From DASUXA01 sp036378155 (GTDB lineage: Bacteria > Actinomycetota > Actinomycetes > Mycobacteriales > Micromonosporaceae), in NCBI GenBank assembly GCA_036378155.1, contig DASUXA010000038.1:1-11626 (forward strand): a stretch of DNA of 11,626 bases, given 5' to 3'. A model generated the notes under the pieces. It was not told the DNA's origin and made no database searches. It saw only the letters and a list, made by a program, of their open reading frames with translations. This document shows, in pieces, positions 5,021 through 11,626 of the stretch. Made by a program: the position numbers and the translations under genes. Within the stretch, counting starts at the first letter, position 1. Each line of letters begins with the position of its first letter.

Positions 5021-6951
5021 CCAGGCGGGGAGGGGATCGGGGATCGGCCTCGATCTGGGTGCTCGCCGTCGGATTCGCGGTGGTGTCCGCCGGGCTCGGC
5101 GCGTCGGCGGTCGGCGCGGCGGTGGTGTCCCGCCATCAGGCGCAGGTCGCCGCCGACCTCGGCGCGCTCGCCGCGGCGGCGGTCGTCGTGAACGGTTCCG
5201 AGACGGCGTGCGGGCGGGCGGCGCAGGTGGTGGCGGCGAACCACGCCGCCATGGTCTCCTGCCGCCTCGACGGTCCCGACGTCGTGGTGACCGCTGAGGT
5301 GGCGCTGCCGTTCGCGCTGGCGGGTACCGGTCGGGCGAAGGCGAGCGCGCGTGCCGGTCCGGTCCGCGACGGCGGGGACGACCCGCGCGACCGGTCAGGC
5401 TCGGCGCAGGGCGACGAGTACCGCGTCGAGCACCCGGACAGCTTCCGCCTTGGCGAGCGGATCGTTGCCGTTGCCGCACTTCGGCGACTGGACGCACGAC
5501 GGACAGCCGGACTCGCACGCACAGGAATCGATGGCGGCACGGGTCGCGCCGAGCCACTCGGTCGCGGCCCGGTACGCGCGTTCGGCGAAGCCTGCCCCGC
5601 CGGGATGCCCGTCGTACACGAACACGGTCGGGGTGCCGGTATCGGGGTGCTGCGCGGTCGACAGACCTCCGATGTCCCATCGGTCGCAGGTGGCGACCAG
5701 CGGGAGCAGCCCGATGGCGGCGTGTTCGGCGGCGTGCAGCGCGCCGGGGACGTCCGATGCCGTTACCCCGGCCGCCTCCAGTGCGGAGGCCGAGACGGTC
5801 CACCACACCGCGGTCGTCCGCAACTGTCGTTCCGGAAGGTCGAGTGGTCGCGTGTCGATCACCTCACCCGTGCCGATGCGGCGCCGTTGGTAGCTGACGA
5901 CTCGACTGGTCACGTCGACGGTGCCGAGGAACAGCCCGACCGGTCCGGCGTCCACCTTCGCCGATACGGAGACGACGGACAGGGCGGTCACGTCGCGGGG
6001 ATGAGTCGACCAGTCCGGCTCCTCCGCGTGTACCAGCGCGACGCAGTCCTCCAGATCCAACTCGTTCACCACGTAGGAGACGCCCTGATGCAGGTAGACC
6101 GCGCCTGGATGGGCCTGTACCTGGGCCGCGCCGGCGTCGACCGTGCCGAGCAGTCGACCCGTCGCCGCCTCGACCACGCAGACCTCCGGCCCACCGGTAC
6201 CGCGCAGGTCGACGTCGGGCCGGCGGGCAGCGGTCCAGTACCAACCCGTCGGGCGTCTGCGCAGGACGCCCGACTCGACGAGTTCGTCCACTGTGGCGCG
6301 CGCCTCCGCCCCGAACAGGGGCAGGTCGGCTTCGGTGAGCGGCATCTCGGCGGCGGCGCAGCACAGGTGCGGGGCGAGCACGTACGGGTTCTCCGGGTCC
6401 AGCACGGTCGCCTCCACGGGGCGACCGAACAGGGCGTCCGGGTGCCGGACGAGATAGGTGTCCAGTGGGTCGTCCCGCGCCACCAGGACGCACAGCGCCT
6501 CCCTGCCGGCCCGCCCGGCTCGTCCGGCCTGCTGCCACAGCGAGGCGAGGGTGCCCGGATAGCCGCTCAGTACCACCGCGTCCAGCCCGGCGAGGTCGAC
6601 GCCGAGCTCCAGGGCGTTCGTCGAGGCGAGTCCGAGCAGCGTGCCGTCGGCGAGCCCCCGCTCCAGCGCACGCCGCTCCTCAGGCAGATAGCCGCCCCGG
6701 TACGCGGCGATCCGATCGGCGAGATGCGGTGCGTACTCGCTCAGCGTCCGTCGCGCCATCGCGGCGACCAGTTCGGCGCCCCGCCGCGAACGGACGAAGG
6801 CGAGCGTGCGGACACCGTGCGCGACCGAGTTCGCGAGCAGGTCGGCGGTTTCCCGCAGCGACGAGGTACGCACCGGAGCGGCGTCGATGCCGGTCGCGCC
6901 CGGCAGCAGCGGCGGCTCCCACAGCGCGAAGGTGACTCCGGCGCGGGGTGA
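5017..6951 (+). CDS. Rv3654c-like TadE/G-family protein whose frame runs on antisense to the helicase
   Basis: The first about 126 codons (5017 to about 5394) are a typical 'helicase/secretion neighbourhood TadE-like' protein: RGSASIWVLAVGFAVVSAGL (membrane or pseudopilin segment, residues 9-36), then RHQAQVAADLGALAAAAVV, Cys64 and Cys82, and a strand-rich end ALPFALAGTGRAKASARAG. Relatives, from memory, stop about here. In this sequence no stop follows in this frame until 6949-6951, so the literal product would be 644 residues, over 500 of them antisense to the helicase gene. The tail is Arg/Gly/Gln-rich and has no recognisable domain, so it is probably a by-product of the opposite-strand code. 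Neither other plus frame has a stop close by (to about 5540), so a simple one-base indel would not fix it. I trust the start and the first 126 residues, not the end. Confidence 0.65.
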   Translation: MTRRGGDRGSASIWVLAVGFAVVSAGLGASAVGAAVVSRHQAQVAADLGALAAAAVVVNGSETACGRAAQVVAANHAAMVSCRLDGPDVVVTAEVALPFALAGTGRAKASARAGPVRDGGDDPRDRSGSAQGDEYRVEHPDSFRLGERIVAVAALRRLDARRTAGLARTGIDGGTGRAEPLGRGPVRAFGEACPAGMPVVHEHGRGAGIGVLRGRQTSDVPSVAGGDQREQPDGGVFGGVQRAGDVRCRYPGRLQCGGRDGPPHRGRPQLSFRKVEWSRVDHLTRADAAPLVADDSTGHVDGAEEQPDRSGVHLRRYGDDGQGGHVAGMSRPVRLLRVYQRDAVLQIQLVHHVGDALMQVDRAWMGLYLGRAGVDRAEQSTRRRLDHADLRPTGTAQVDVGPAGSGPVPTRRASAQDARLDEFVHCGARLRPEQGQVGFGERHLGGGAAQVRGEHVRVLRVQHGRLHGATEQGVRVPDEIGVQWVVPRHQDAQRLPAGPPGSSGLLPQRGEGARIAAQYHRVQPGEVDAELQGVRRGESEQRAVGEPPLQRTPLLRQIAAPVRGDPIGEMRCVLAQRPSRHRGDQFGAPPRTDEGERADTVRDRVREQVGGFPQRRGTHRSGVDAGRARQQRRLPQREGDSGAG

Positions 6952-7833
6952 CGCGTCGTCGGCGACGACCTCGACGGGCAGCCCGGTCAACCGTTGCGCG
7001 GCGGTACCCGGATCACCGGCTGTCGCCGATGCCAGCACGAAGACCGGCTGTCGCCCGTACCAGGCGGCGACCCGGCGCAGCCGCCGCAGCACGTGGGCGA
7101 CGTGCGAACCGAACACCCCCCGGTAGGTGTGGCACTCGTCGACGACCACGTACGCCAGCCGCCGCAGGAAGCCCGCCCAGGCGTCGTGGCGCGGCAGGAT
7201 GCTCCGGTGCAGCATGTCCGGATTAGTGAGCACGAACCGGGCGTACCGGCGGATCCAGTCGCGCTCCTCGCGGGGGGTGTCTCCGTCGTACTGGGAGACC
7301 CGCAGCTCGTCGAGCCCCAGCGCGTTGAGCGCCCGCGACTGGTCGGCGCCCAGAGCTTTGGTCGGCGACAGGTACAGCGCGGTCGCCCGACCGTCGGCGA
7401 GCAGCGTCGACAGCACCGGCATCTGGTAGGCGAGCGACTTTCCGGAGGCGGTACCGGTCGCGACCACCACATGCCGGCCCTCGAACGCATGGCTGGCGGC
7501 GACGACCTGATGCGCCCACGGAGCCGTGACGCCCCGCGCGGCGAAGGCGCGGCGCAGCGGCTCGGGCACCCAGTCCGGCCAGAGGGCGGGCGTACCGACG
7601 CGCGGCGCGACCCGCTCCACGTGGGTCAGCGGGCCGTCGCCCGGCACGCCGGACGCGAGCCGCCGGAGCAGGTCGGTCGCTGCCGAGGCCTGCGGCGTGT
7701 CCGACCCGCCGTGACGCGGTGACGGGGCGCTGGCGGAGCCGGTCGGCGCCGCACCGGTCGGTCCGAACGGCGGCTGCGCCCGTCCGGCACGGCCCGACAC
7801 ACCTGGCTTCGCCGCTGTGCCCACGTCCAGCAC
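5395..7833 (-). CDS. DECH-box ATP-dependent helicase with C-terminal four-Cys cluster (MrfA/YprA-like)
   Basis: Superfamily 2 DNA helicase of the 'helicase/secretion neighbourhood' group, related to B. subtilis MrfA (YprA), which acts in repair of mitomycin-type damage; that role here is inference. Motifs in order: Walker A ATGTASGKS (125-133), Ia YLSPTKALGADQ, II Asp-Glu-Cys-His (232-235), III SAT, V STNALELGVDLAGLD, VI QQAGRAGR. The last 45 residues hold Cys771-x-Cys773-x3-Cys777-x2-Cys780 followed by QSPKCGNGN, the metal-binding cluster of the DUF1998-type C-terminal domain. Residues 1-50 are low-complexity Gly/Ala/Pro/Ser. GTG 7833 has only a weak ribosome site, so the true start may be a little further in. 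It is convergent with the tad genes and divergent from bldG. Confidence 0.88.
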   Translation of the reverse strand: MLDVGTAAKPGVSGRAGRAQPPFGPTGAAPTGSASAPSPRHGGSDTPQASAATDLLRRLASGVPGDGPLTHVERVAPRVGTPALWPDWVPEPLRRAFAARGVTAPWAHQVVAASHAFEGRHVVVATGTASGKSLAYQMPVLSTLLADGRATALYLSPTKALGADQSRALNALGLDELRVSQYDGDTPREERDWIRRYARFVLTNPDMLHRSILPRHDAWAGFLRRLAYVVVDECHTYRGVFGSHVAHVLRRLRRVAAWYGRQPVFVLASATAGDPGTAAQRLTGLPVEVVADDASPRAGVTFALWEPPLLPGATGIDAAPVRTSSLRETADLLANSVAHGVRTLAFVRSRRGAELVAAMARRTLSEYAPHLADRIAAYRGGYLPEERRALERGLADGTLLGLASTNALELGVDLAGLDAVVLSGYPGTLASLWQQAGRAGRAGREALCVLVARDDPLDTYLVRHPDALFGRPVEATVLDPENPYVLAPHLCCAAAEMPLTEADLPLFGAEARATVDELVESGVLRRRPTGWYWTAARRPDVDLRGTGGPEVCVVEAATGRLLGTVDAGAAQVQAHPGAVYLHQGVSYVVNELDLEDCVALVHAEEPDWSTHPRDVTALSVVSVSAKVDAGPVGLFLGTVDVTSRVVSYQRRRIGTGEVIDTRPLDLPERQLRTTAVWWTVSASALEAAGVTASDVPGALHAAEHAAIGLLPLVATCDRWDIGGLSTAQHPDTGTPTVFVYDGHPGGAGFAERAYRAATEWLGATRAAIDSCACESGCPSCVQSPKCGNGNDPLAKAEAVRVLDAVLVALRRA

Positions 7834-7901
7834 TCTGGCACCCGGCCCGTGGCTCAGTCCAACCGACGCACCGCGCCCACCTCACAGCCGCTGGGCGTGC
7901 G

Positions 7902-7930
7902 TCGCATGTTGCGATCCGCGATGGTTAGAT
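7902..7930 (+). promoter_or_regulatory. Possible operator and -10 element upstream of bldG
   Basis: TCGCA-TGT-TGCGA (7902-7914) is a perfect short palindrome in the 149-base gap between the divergent helicase and bldG genes. TTAGAT (7925-7930) is -10-like, 53 bases before the bldG start. No good -35 is seen at the matching distance, so the promoter class is unclear. Confidence 0.3.
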
Positions 7931-7945
7931 GCCCCAAGAGGGGCA
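7930..7945 (+). promoter_or_regulatory. Leader hairpin upstream of bldG
   Basis: TGCCCC-AAGA-GGGGCA forms a 6-bp GC-rich stem with a 4-base loop, in what would be the 5' untranslated leader of bldG, 25 bases before the GAGGAGG ribosome site (7971-7977). There is no T-run. It could affect message stability or translation. Confidence 0.4.
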
Positions 7946-7982
7946 AGCCAGGATTTCTGGTGCCTGCGCCGAGGAGGTCCGC

Positions 7983-8339
7983 ATGGAACTGTCGCTGTCG
8001 ACCCGTACCGTCGATGACCGCACGGTGCTCGAGGTCGGCGGTGAGATCGACGTCTACACCGCGCCCCAGTTGCGTGAGCAACTGATCGCCGTGGTGGAGG
8101 GCGGTGCGCGCTACGTCATCGTTGATCTCAGCCGGGTCGACTTCCTGGACTCGACGGGACTGGGCGTCCTGGTCGGGGGCCTCAAGCGGCTGCGCTCGGT
8201 CGGCGGGGAGTTCGTCCTGGTCTGTGCGCACGAGCGGCTGTTGAAGATCTTCCGGATCACGGGGCTGGACCGGGTCTTCACCCTGTACGACTCTGTCGAC
8301 GCCGCGGCGGCTGGCAGCGGCGACGGCAACCTCGGCTGA
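7983..8339 (+). CDS. bldG: Anti-sigma factor antagonist (STAS domain), BldG-like
   Basis: A 118-residue single-domain STAS protein of the SpoIIAA/RsbV group. It releases a sigma factor by binding its anti-sigma factor when unphosphorylated, and is switched off by phosphorylation of a serine. The phospho-site is visible as V-D-F-L-D-Ser57-T-G-L-G; the N-terminal strands (ELSLSTRTVDDRTVLEVGGEIDVYTAPQL) and the VLVGGLKRL helix fit the fold. GAGGAGG (7971-7977) precedes ATG 7983. It lies 6 bases before an RsbW-like gene, and the helicase is divergent upstream, as around bldG in Streptomyces coelicolor, where BldG is needed for aerial growth and antibiotic production. The symbol rests on this synteny and the sequence type. 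A short acidic Gly/Ala tail ends the protein. Confidence 0.88.
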   Translation: MELSLSTRTVDDRTVLEVGGEIDVYTAPQLREQLIAVVEGGARYVIVDLSRVDFLDSTGLGVLVGGLKRLRSVGGEFVLVCAHERLLKIFRITGLDRVFTLYDSVDAAAAGSGDGNLG

Positions 8340-8345
8340 TCGCGG

Positions 8346-8831
8346 ATGCCGACAGTACGGCTGTGCTTTTCCCCGGCACCGGCTCACGTGCGCACCGCAC
8401 GGCTGGTCGGTGTCGCGGTCGCGCGCCGCTCCGGACTCGCCGACGAGCTCCTCGACGAGGTACGGCTGGCGATCGGCGAAGCGTGTTCGCGCGCGGTTGC
8501 CCTGCACCGTCGACACCACCTGCGCGACATGATCGAGATCGTGATCGCCGCGGACGAGCGGTTCACCGTCACCGTCACCGACCGCGCGCCGATCGACGCG
8601 GTACTCGGTGCCCGGCTGCCCGATCCGGCGGAACTTCCCGACCCCATGGCGCTGCTGGACGGCGCGCAGCAGCGGCACGGGGCGACCGAAGCCGCCGAGG
8701 AGGACGTCGTCGTCGGCATGGGTTTCGCGCTGCTGGCCGGGCTTGTCGACGACCTGTCGGTGCGTCCCGCCGCGGTCGGTGCCGGTACCGACGTCTGCAT
8801 GTCCTGGCCGATATCCGCCCGGCGACCGTGA
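8346..8831 (+). CDS. Atypical RsbW-like anti-sigma factor (GHKL ATPase fold)
   Basis: A 161-residue probable kinase/anti-sigma partner of the upstream BldG-like protein. The N-box region reads DEVRLAIGEACSRAVALH: Glu45-Ala-Cys is kept, but the usual Asn four residues after Glu is Arg49. The following IEIVIAADERFTVTVTDRAP matches the strand leading to the G1 box, yet lacks the DxGxG glycines. The DVVVGMGFALLAGLVDDLSVRP segment corresponds to the G2 region. The final strand and position match the orf3-type gene next to bldG in streptomycetes. ATP binding is therefore uncertain; it may act by protein contact. ATG 8346 lies 6 bases after the bldG stop with a poor ribosome site, suggesting coupled translation. 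Confidence 0.8.
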   Translation: MPTVRLCFSPAPAHVRTARLVGVAVARRSGLADELLDEVRLAIGEACSRAVALHRRHHLRDMIEIVIAADERFTVTVTDRAPIDAVLGARLPDPAELPDPMALLDGAQQRHGATEAAEEDVVVGMGFALLAGLVDDLSVRPAAVGAGTDVCMSWPISARRP

Positions 8832-8950
8832 AACCGCCGGTCGCGTGTCGCGGCAAATGATCCGGATACCACCCGAAAGCGCCCGACAATTCGCCCCGTA
8901 TGGTGAAGTAACACAGCGGCCAAGTTCACAATGAGACGCCTGCGCCTCCA

Positions 8951-8981
8951 TGTGACCATCCACACGCAGGACGGCTACAGT
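8951..8981 (+). promoter_or_regulatory. Candidate promoter for hppA
   Basis: GTGACC (8952-8957, close to TTGACA) and TACAGT (8976-8981, close to TATAAT) are 18 bases apart, a fit to the housekeeping sigma consensus. Transcription would begin near 8988, giving a leader of about 125 bases. The 282-base stretch 8832-9113 holds no convincing gene. Confidence 0.35.
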
Positions 8982-9059
8982 ACGCGGGTCATCTGCGACA
9001 TCCCTGCTCCCACGGCTGCGGGCGGCGGTGGATGCGGCACACTCCCGCGTGGAGAAGCT

Positions 9060-9084
9060 GTCGCCGACCGGGCGGTCGGACGAC
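9060..9084 (+). promoter_or_regulatory. Stem-loop in the hppA leader
   Basis: GTCG-CCGAC (9060-9068) pairs with GTCGG-A-CGAC (9075-9084) around the loop CGGGCG: nine pairs with one bulged A. It sits 17 bases before the AGGAGG ribosome site and has no T-run. A role in message stability or translation is possible. Confidence 0.35.
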
Positions 9085-9113
9085 GGCGTTTACATCGGTA
9101 CAGGAGGACATAG

Positions 9114-11480
9114 ATGTCCGAGCACGACCTCGCCCAGGGTGGCGAGCTGTCGCTTACCGGTAGCAATTTGACCTACGTCGTCATTGCCGCGGTCATCGCG
9201 CTGGTGGCGCTGGGTTTCGCGGCCGCCCTGGTCAGGGCGGTGCTCGCGACCGGTAGGGGCACCCAGAAAATGCAGGAGATCGCCGGGGCGGTCCAGGAGG
9301 GCGCGAGCGCGTACCTCTTCCGCCAGTTCAAGACCCTCGGCATCTTCGTGGTGATCGCGTTCATCCTGCTGTTCCTGCTCCCGGTCAACGAGGGCGGCAT
9401 GGCGGTCAAGGTCGGCCGCTCGATCTTCTTCGTGGTCGGCGCCCTGTTCAGCGCGTTCATCGGCGGCGCCGGCATGGCGCTGGCGACCCGCGCGAACCTG
9501 CGGGTGGCGGCGGCCGCGAACACCGGGGCCGGCAGCCGTGAGCGCGCGATGCAGATCGCGTTCCGTACCGGCGGCGTCGTGGGCTTCCTGACCGTCGGGC
9601 TCGGCCTGCTGGGCGCCGCGCTCGTGGTGCTCATCTACCGGGGCAACGCGCCGACCGTGCTGGAGGGCTTCGGTTTCGGCGCCGCGCTGCTGGCGATGTT
9701 CATGCGGGTCGGCGGCGGTATCTTCACCAAGGCCGCGGACGTCGGCGCCGACCTGGTCGGCAAGGTCGAGAAGAACATCCCCGAGGACGACCCGCGCAAT
9801 GCGGCGACCATCGCCGACAACGTCGGCGACAACGTGGGCGACTGCGCCGGCATGGCAGCCGACCTGTTCGAGTCGTACGCCGTGACGCTGGTCGCCGCCC
9901 TGATCCTGGGCCGCACCACGTTCGGCAACGACGGACTGGTGTTCCCGTTGATCGTGCCGACCATCGGGGTACTGACCGCGATCATCGGCGTGTTCATCAC
10001 CCGGCTGCGCGCGTCCGACCGTAGCGGGCTGACCGCGATCAACCGGGCGTTCTTCATCTCCGCGCTGATCTCGGCGGTACTGGTCGCGCTCGCCGCCTGG
10101 CTGTACCTGCCGGGCACCTGGGCCGGCCTGGGCGAGCACGCCCTGCCGGGGATCGACAAGAACCCCCGCGTGATCGCGATCGTCGCGGTCGTCATCGGTA
10201 TCGTCCTCGCCGCCGCCATCCAGGCGCTGACCGGGTACTTCACCGAGACCGGGCGGCGTCCCGTCCAGGACATCGGCAAGACCTCGCTGACCGGTCCGGC
10301 GACCGTCATCCTGTCCGGCATCTCCGTCGGGTTGGAGTCCGCGGTGTACTCGGCGCTGCTGATCGCCGCCGCGGTGTGGGGCGCGTTCCTGCTCGGTGGC
10401 GGGTCGATCACGGTGTCGCTGTTCGCGGTCGCCCTCGCCGGCACCGGTCTGCTGACCACCGTCGGCGTCATCGTCGCGATGGACACCTTCGGCCCGATCT
10501 CGGACAACGCCCAGGGCATCGCGGAGATGTCCGGTGAGATCGACGAGGACGGCGCGCGGGTGCTGACCGACCTCGACGCGGTCGGCAACACCACCAAGGC
10601 GATCACCAAGGGCATCGCGATCGCGACCGCTGTGCTGGCCGCGACGGCACTGTTCGGCTCGTACACCGACACGGTCGCCGCCGCGCTGCAGAAGGCGGGC
10701 GTCGGTGACCTCGGCTCGGCTGTGGCGAGCGGGCTCAACGTGTCGAACCCGCGTAACCTGGTCGGCTTGATCATCGGTGCCGCGGTGGTCTTCCTGTTCT
10801 CCGGTCTGGCGATCAACGCGGTATCGCGTGCCGCCGGTGCGGTCGTGTTCGAGGTGCGTCGGCAGTTCCGGGACTTCCCCGGGATCATGGACGGCAGCCA
10901 GCGGCCCGAGTACGGCAAGGTCGTCGACATCTGCACCCGCGACGCGCAGCGTGAGCTGATCACCCCGGGTCTGCTCGCCGTGATGGCGCCCATCGCGGTC
11001 GGGTTCGGTCTCGGCTTCGGCGCGCTGGCGTCGTACCTGGCCGGGGCGATCGGCGCCGGCACGCTGATGGCGGTGTTCCTCGCCAACTCCGGTGGCGCGT
11101 GGGACAACGCCAAGAAGATGGTCGAGGACGGGCGGTACGGCGGCAAGGGCTCCGACGCCCACGCCGCGACCGTCATCGGCGACACCGTCGGCGACCCGTT
11201 CAAGGACACCGCCGGTCCGGCGATCAACCCGCTGATCAAGGTGATGAACCTGGTCTCGCTGCTGATCGCGCCCGCCGTGGTGCTGTTCAGCACCGGCGCG
11301 GACAAGAACACGCCGCTGCGGGTCGTCATCGCGGTGGTGGCCGCGCTCGTCGTGGTCGCCGCCGTCGTGGTGAGCAAGCGGCGGCCGATCGCGGTCTCCG
11401 CGGACGAGGAGGCCGGTACCGGTACGCCCGGCGGTCCGACCGAGGCCGAGGAGCCCGCGCAGACGACCGTGCGCGCCTGA
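9114..11480 (+). CDS. hppA: Membrane-bound proton-pumping pyrophosphatase (K+-independent type)
   Basis: A 788-residue integral membrane enzyme with about 16 predicted helices. It hydrolyses pyrophosphate and pumps H+ across the cytoplasmic membrane. The substrate/Mg site is visible as D209-VGADLVGKVE followed by PEDDPRN.ATIADNVGDNVGD, and in the C-terminal half as GGAWD664NAKK with GSDAHAATVIGD690TVGDPFKDTAGPA. The GNTTKA motif (491-496) has Lys495, the residue that marks K+-independent enzymes; K+-dependent ones have Ala there. Length is at the long end of bacterial forms owing to a charged Gly/Thr/Glu-rich tail (about 755-788). ATG 9114 follows AGGAGG (9102-9107) by 6 bases. As in streptomycetes, it sits downstream of bldG and its anti-sigma gene but with its own 282-base upstream region. 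Its last 26 codons are mirrored in the terminal inverted repeat. Confidence 0.96.
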   Translation: MSEHDLAQGGELSLTGSNLTYVVIAAVIALVALGFAAALVRAVLATGRGTQKMQEIAGAVQEGASAYLFRQFKTLGIFVVIAFILLFLLPVNEGGMAVKVGRSIFFVVGALFSAFIGGAGMALATRANLRVAAAANTGAGSRERAMQIAFRTGGVVGFLTVGLGLLGAALVVLIYRGNAPTVLEGFGFGAALLAMFMRVGGGIFTKAADVGADLVGKVEKNIPEDDPRNAATIADNVGDNVGDCAGMAADLFESYAVTLVAALILGRTTFGNDGLVFPLIVPTIGVLTAIIGVFITRLRASDRSGLTAINRAFFISALISAVLVALAAWLYLPGTWAGLGEHALPGIDKNPRVIAIVAVVIGIVLAAAIQALTGYFTETGRRPVQDIGKTSLTGPATVILSGISVGLESAVYSALLIAAAVWGAFLLGGGSITVSLFAVALAGTGLLTTVGVIVAMDTFGPISDNAQGIAEMSGEIDEDGARVLTDLDAVGNTTKAITKGIAIATAVLAATALFGSYTDTVAAALQKAGVGDLGSAVASGLNVSNPRNLVGLIIGAAVVFLFSGLAINAVSRAAGAVVFEVRRQFRDFPGIMDGSQRPEYGKVVDICTRDAQRELITPGLLAVMAPIAVGFGLGFGALASYLAGAIGAGTLMAVFLANSGGAWDNAKKMVEDGRYGGKGSDAHAATVIGDTVGDPFKDTAGPAINPLIKVMNLVSLLIAPAVVLFSTGADKNTPLRVVIAVVAALVVVAAVVVSKRRPIAVSADEEAGTGTPGGPTEAEEPAQTTVRA

Positions 11481-11626
11481 GCGGTACCCACTGGCGTCGG
11501 CGCCGGTCCCCTTGAGGGGACCGGCGCCGACGCCAGTGGGTACCGCTCAGGCGCGCACGGTCGTCTGCGCGGGCTCCTCGGCCTCGGTCGGACCGCCGGG
11601 CGTACCGGTACCGGCCTCCTCGTCCG
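11401..11626. repeat. Perfect 112-bp inverted repeat with 2-bp loop, reaching the right edge
   Basis: Positions 11515-11626 are the exact reverse complement of 11401-11512, separated only by TG (11513-11514). The left arm contains the last 26 codons of hppA, its stop and 32 bases after it. The right arm repeats them on the minus strand, with the mirrored stop at 11547-11549. No mismatch is seen. A terminator-like core, GGTCCCCT-TG-AGGGGACC, is at the centre. Exact identity through coding sequence up to the very edge is typical of an assembly fold-back at a hairpin. A real inverted duplication or hairpin end would look the same. Confidence 0.95.
11492..11535 (+). terminator. Possible hppA terminator hairpin at the palindrome centre
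   Basis: Very GC-rich arms ending in GGCGCCGGTCCCCT pair across a TG loop, starting 11 bases after the hppA stop. A natural intrinsic terminator may lie here and may have caused the fold-back. Its true length and any T-run cannot be judged because the right arm is a mirror copy. Confidence 0.35.

Noticed and set aside
4310..5806. 498-codon minus-strand frame across the pilin and TadE genes
   Set aside because: Extremely Arg/Pro-rich, crosses several well-supported plus-strand genes, and no family resemblance.
7854..8965. Minus-strand frames opposite bldG and the anti-sigma gene (369 and 193 codons)
   Set aside because: Antisense to two recognisable regulatory genes; no domain or plausible start site.
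8931..9113. 60-codon plus-strand frame upstream of hppA
   Set aside because: No ribosome site, composition unlike a protein, and it overlaps the candidate promoter, the leader hairpin and the hppA ribosome site.
9090..11491. Very long minus-strand open frames (690 and 618 codons) opposite hppA
   Set aside because: They are antisense to a strongly conserved membrane enzyme. Their compositions (Asp/Arg/Gly/Gln-rich in one frame, Ser/Pro/Ala/Thr-rich in the other) are what GC-rich codon bias produces, and no domain is recognisable.
1..11626. CRISPR array or tandem repeat block
   Set aside because: No regularly spaced direct repeats were seen by eye; the only iterated elements are the three palindromes at 360-499 and the terminal inverted repeat.

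Overview
The window is GC-rich (about 70 %) actinobacterial DNA. Gene content, codon use and gene order suggest a member of the Micromonosporaceae (Micromonospora/Salinispora-like). That placement is an inference from recognised families, not a database result.

The window has two parts of different origin. Positions 1 to about 2,340 look like the end of an integrated conjugative element. Five genes run leftwards on the minus strand, each overlapping the next by 1-4 bases. They encode a protein with two Cys-rich modules (DUF6907-like), a serine-recombinase-like protein without the catalytic serine, two small unknown proteins, and a membrane protein of the Spd/DUF2637 type that runs off the left edge. 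Three related palindromes, one of them 34 bp long, lie inside the membrane-protein gene.

Positions 2,376 to the end are core chromosome: the 'helicase/secretion neighbourhood' of Actinobacteria followed by the bldG region. On the plus strand come a headless tadA (secretion ATPase cut at its P-loop), tadB, tadC, a Flp-type prepilin (DUF4244-like), a TadE-like protein and an Rv3654c-like TadE/G protein. The convergent minus-strand gene encodes a DECH-box helicase with a C-terminal four-Cys cluster (MrfA/YprA-like). Next, on the plus strand, are the anti-sigma factor antagonist bldG, an atypical RsbW-like anti-sigma factor, and hppA, a membrane proton-pumping pyrophosphatase with the K+-independent signature. 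From memory, helicase - bldG - anti-sigma - hppA is also the order in Streptomyces coelicolor.

The main observation is the join near 2,340-2,385. The mobile-element-like operon ends and tadA starts exactly at the codons for Lys-Thr-Thr of Walker A, with a cluster of short palindromes at the join. The simplest reading is an element that uses the tadA P-loop sequence as its attachment site and so disables the Tad pilus motor while integrated. The second notable structure is a perfect 112-bp inverted repeat with a 2-bp loop, reaching the right edge. It mirrors the 3' end of hppA and is most likely an assembly fold-back, which also calls for caution about the left-hand join.
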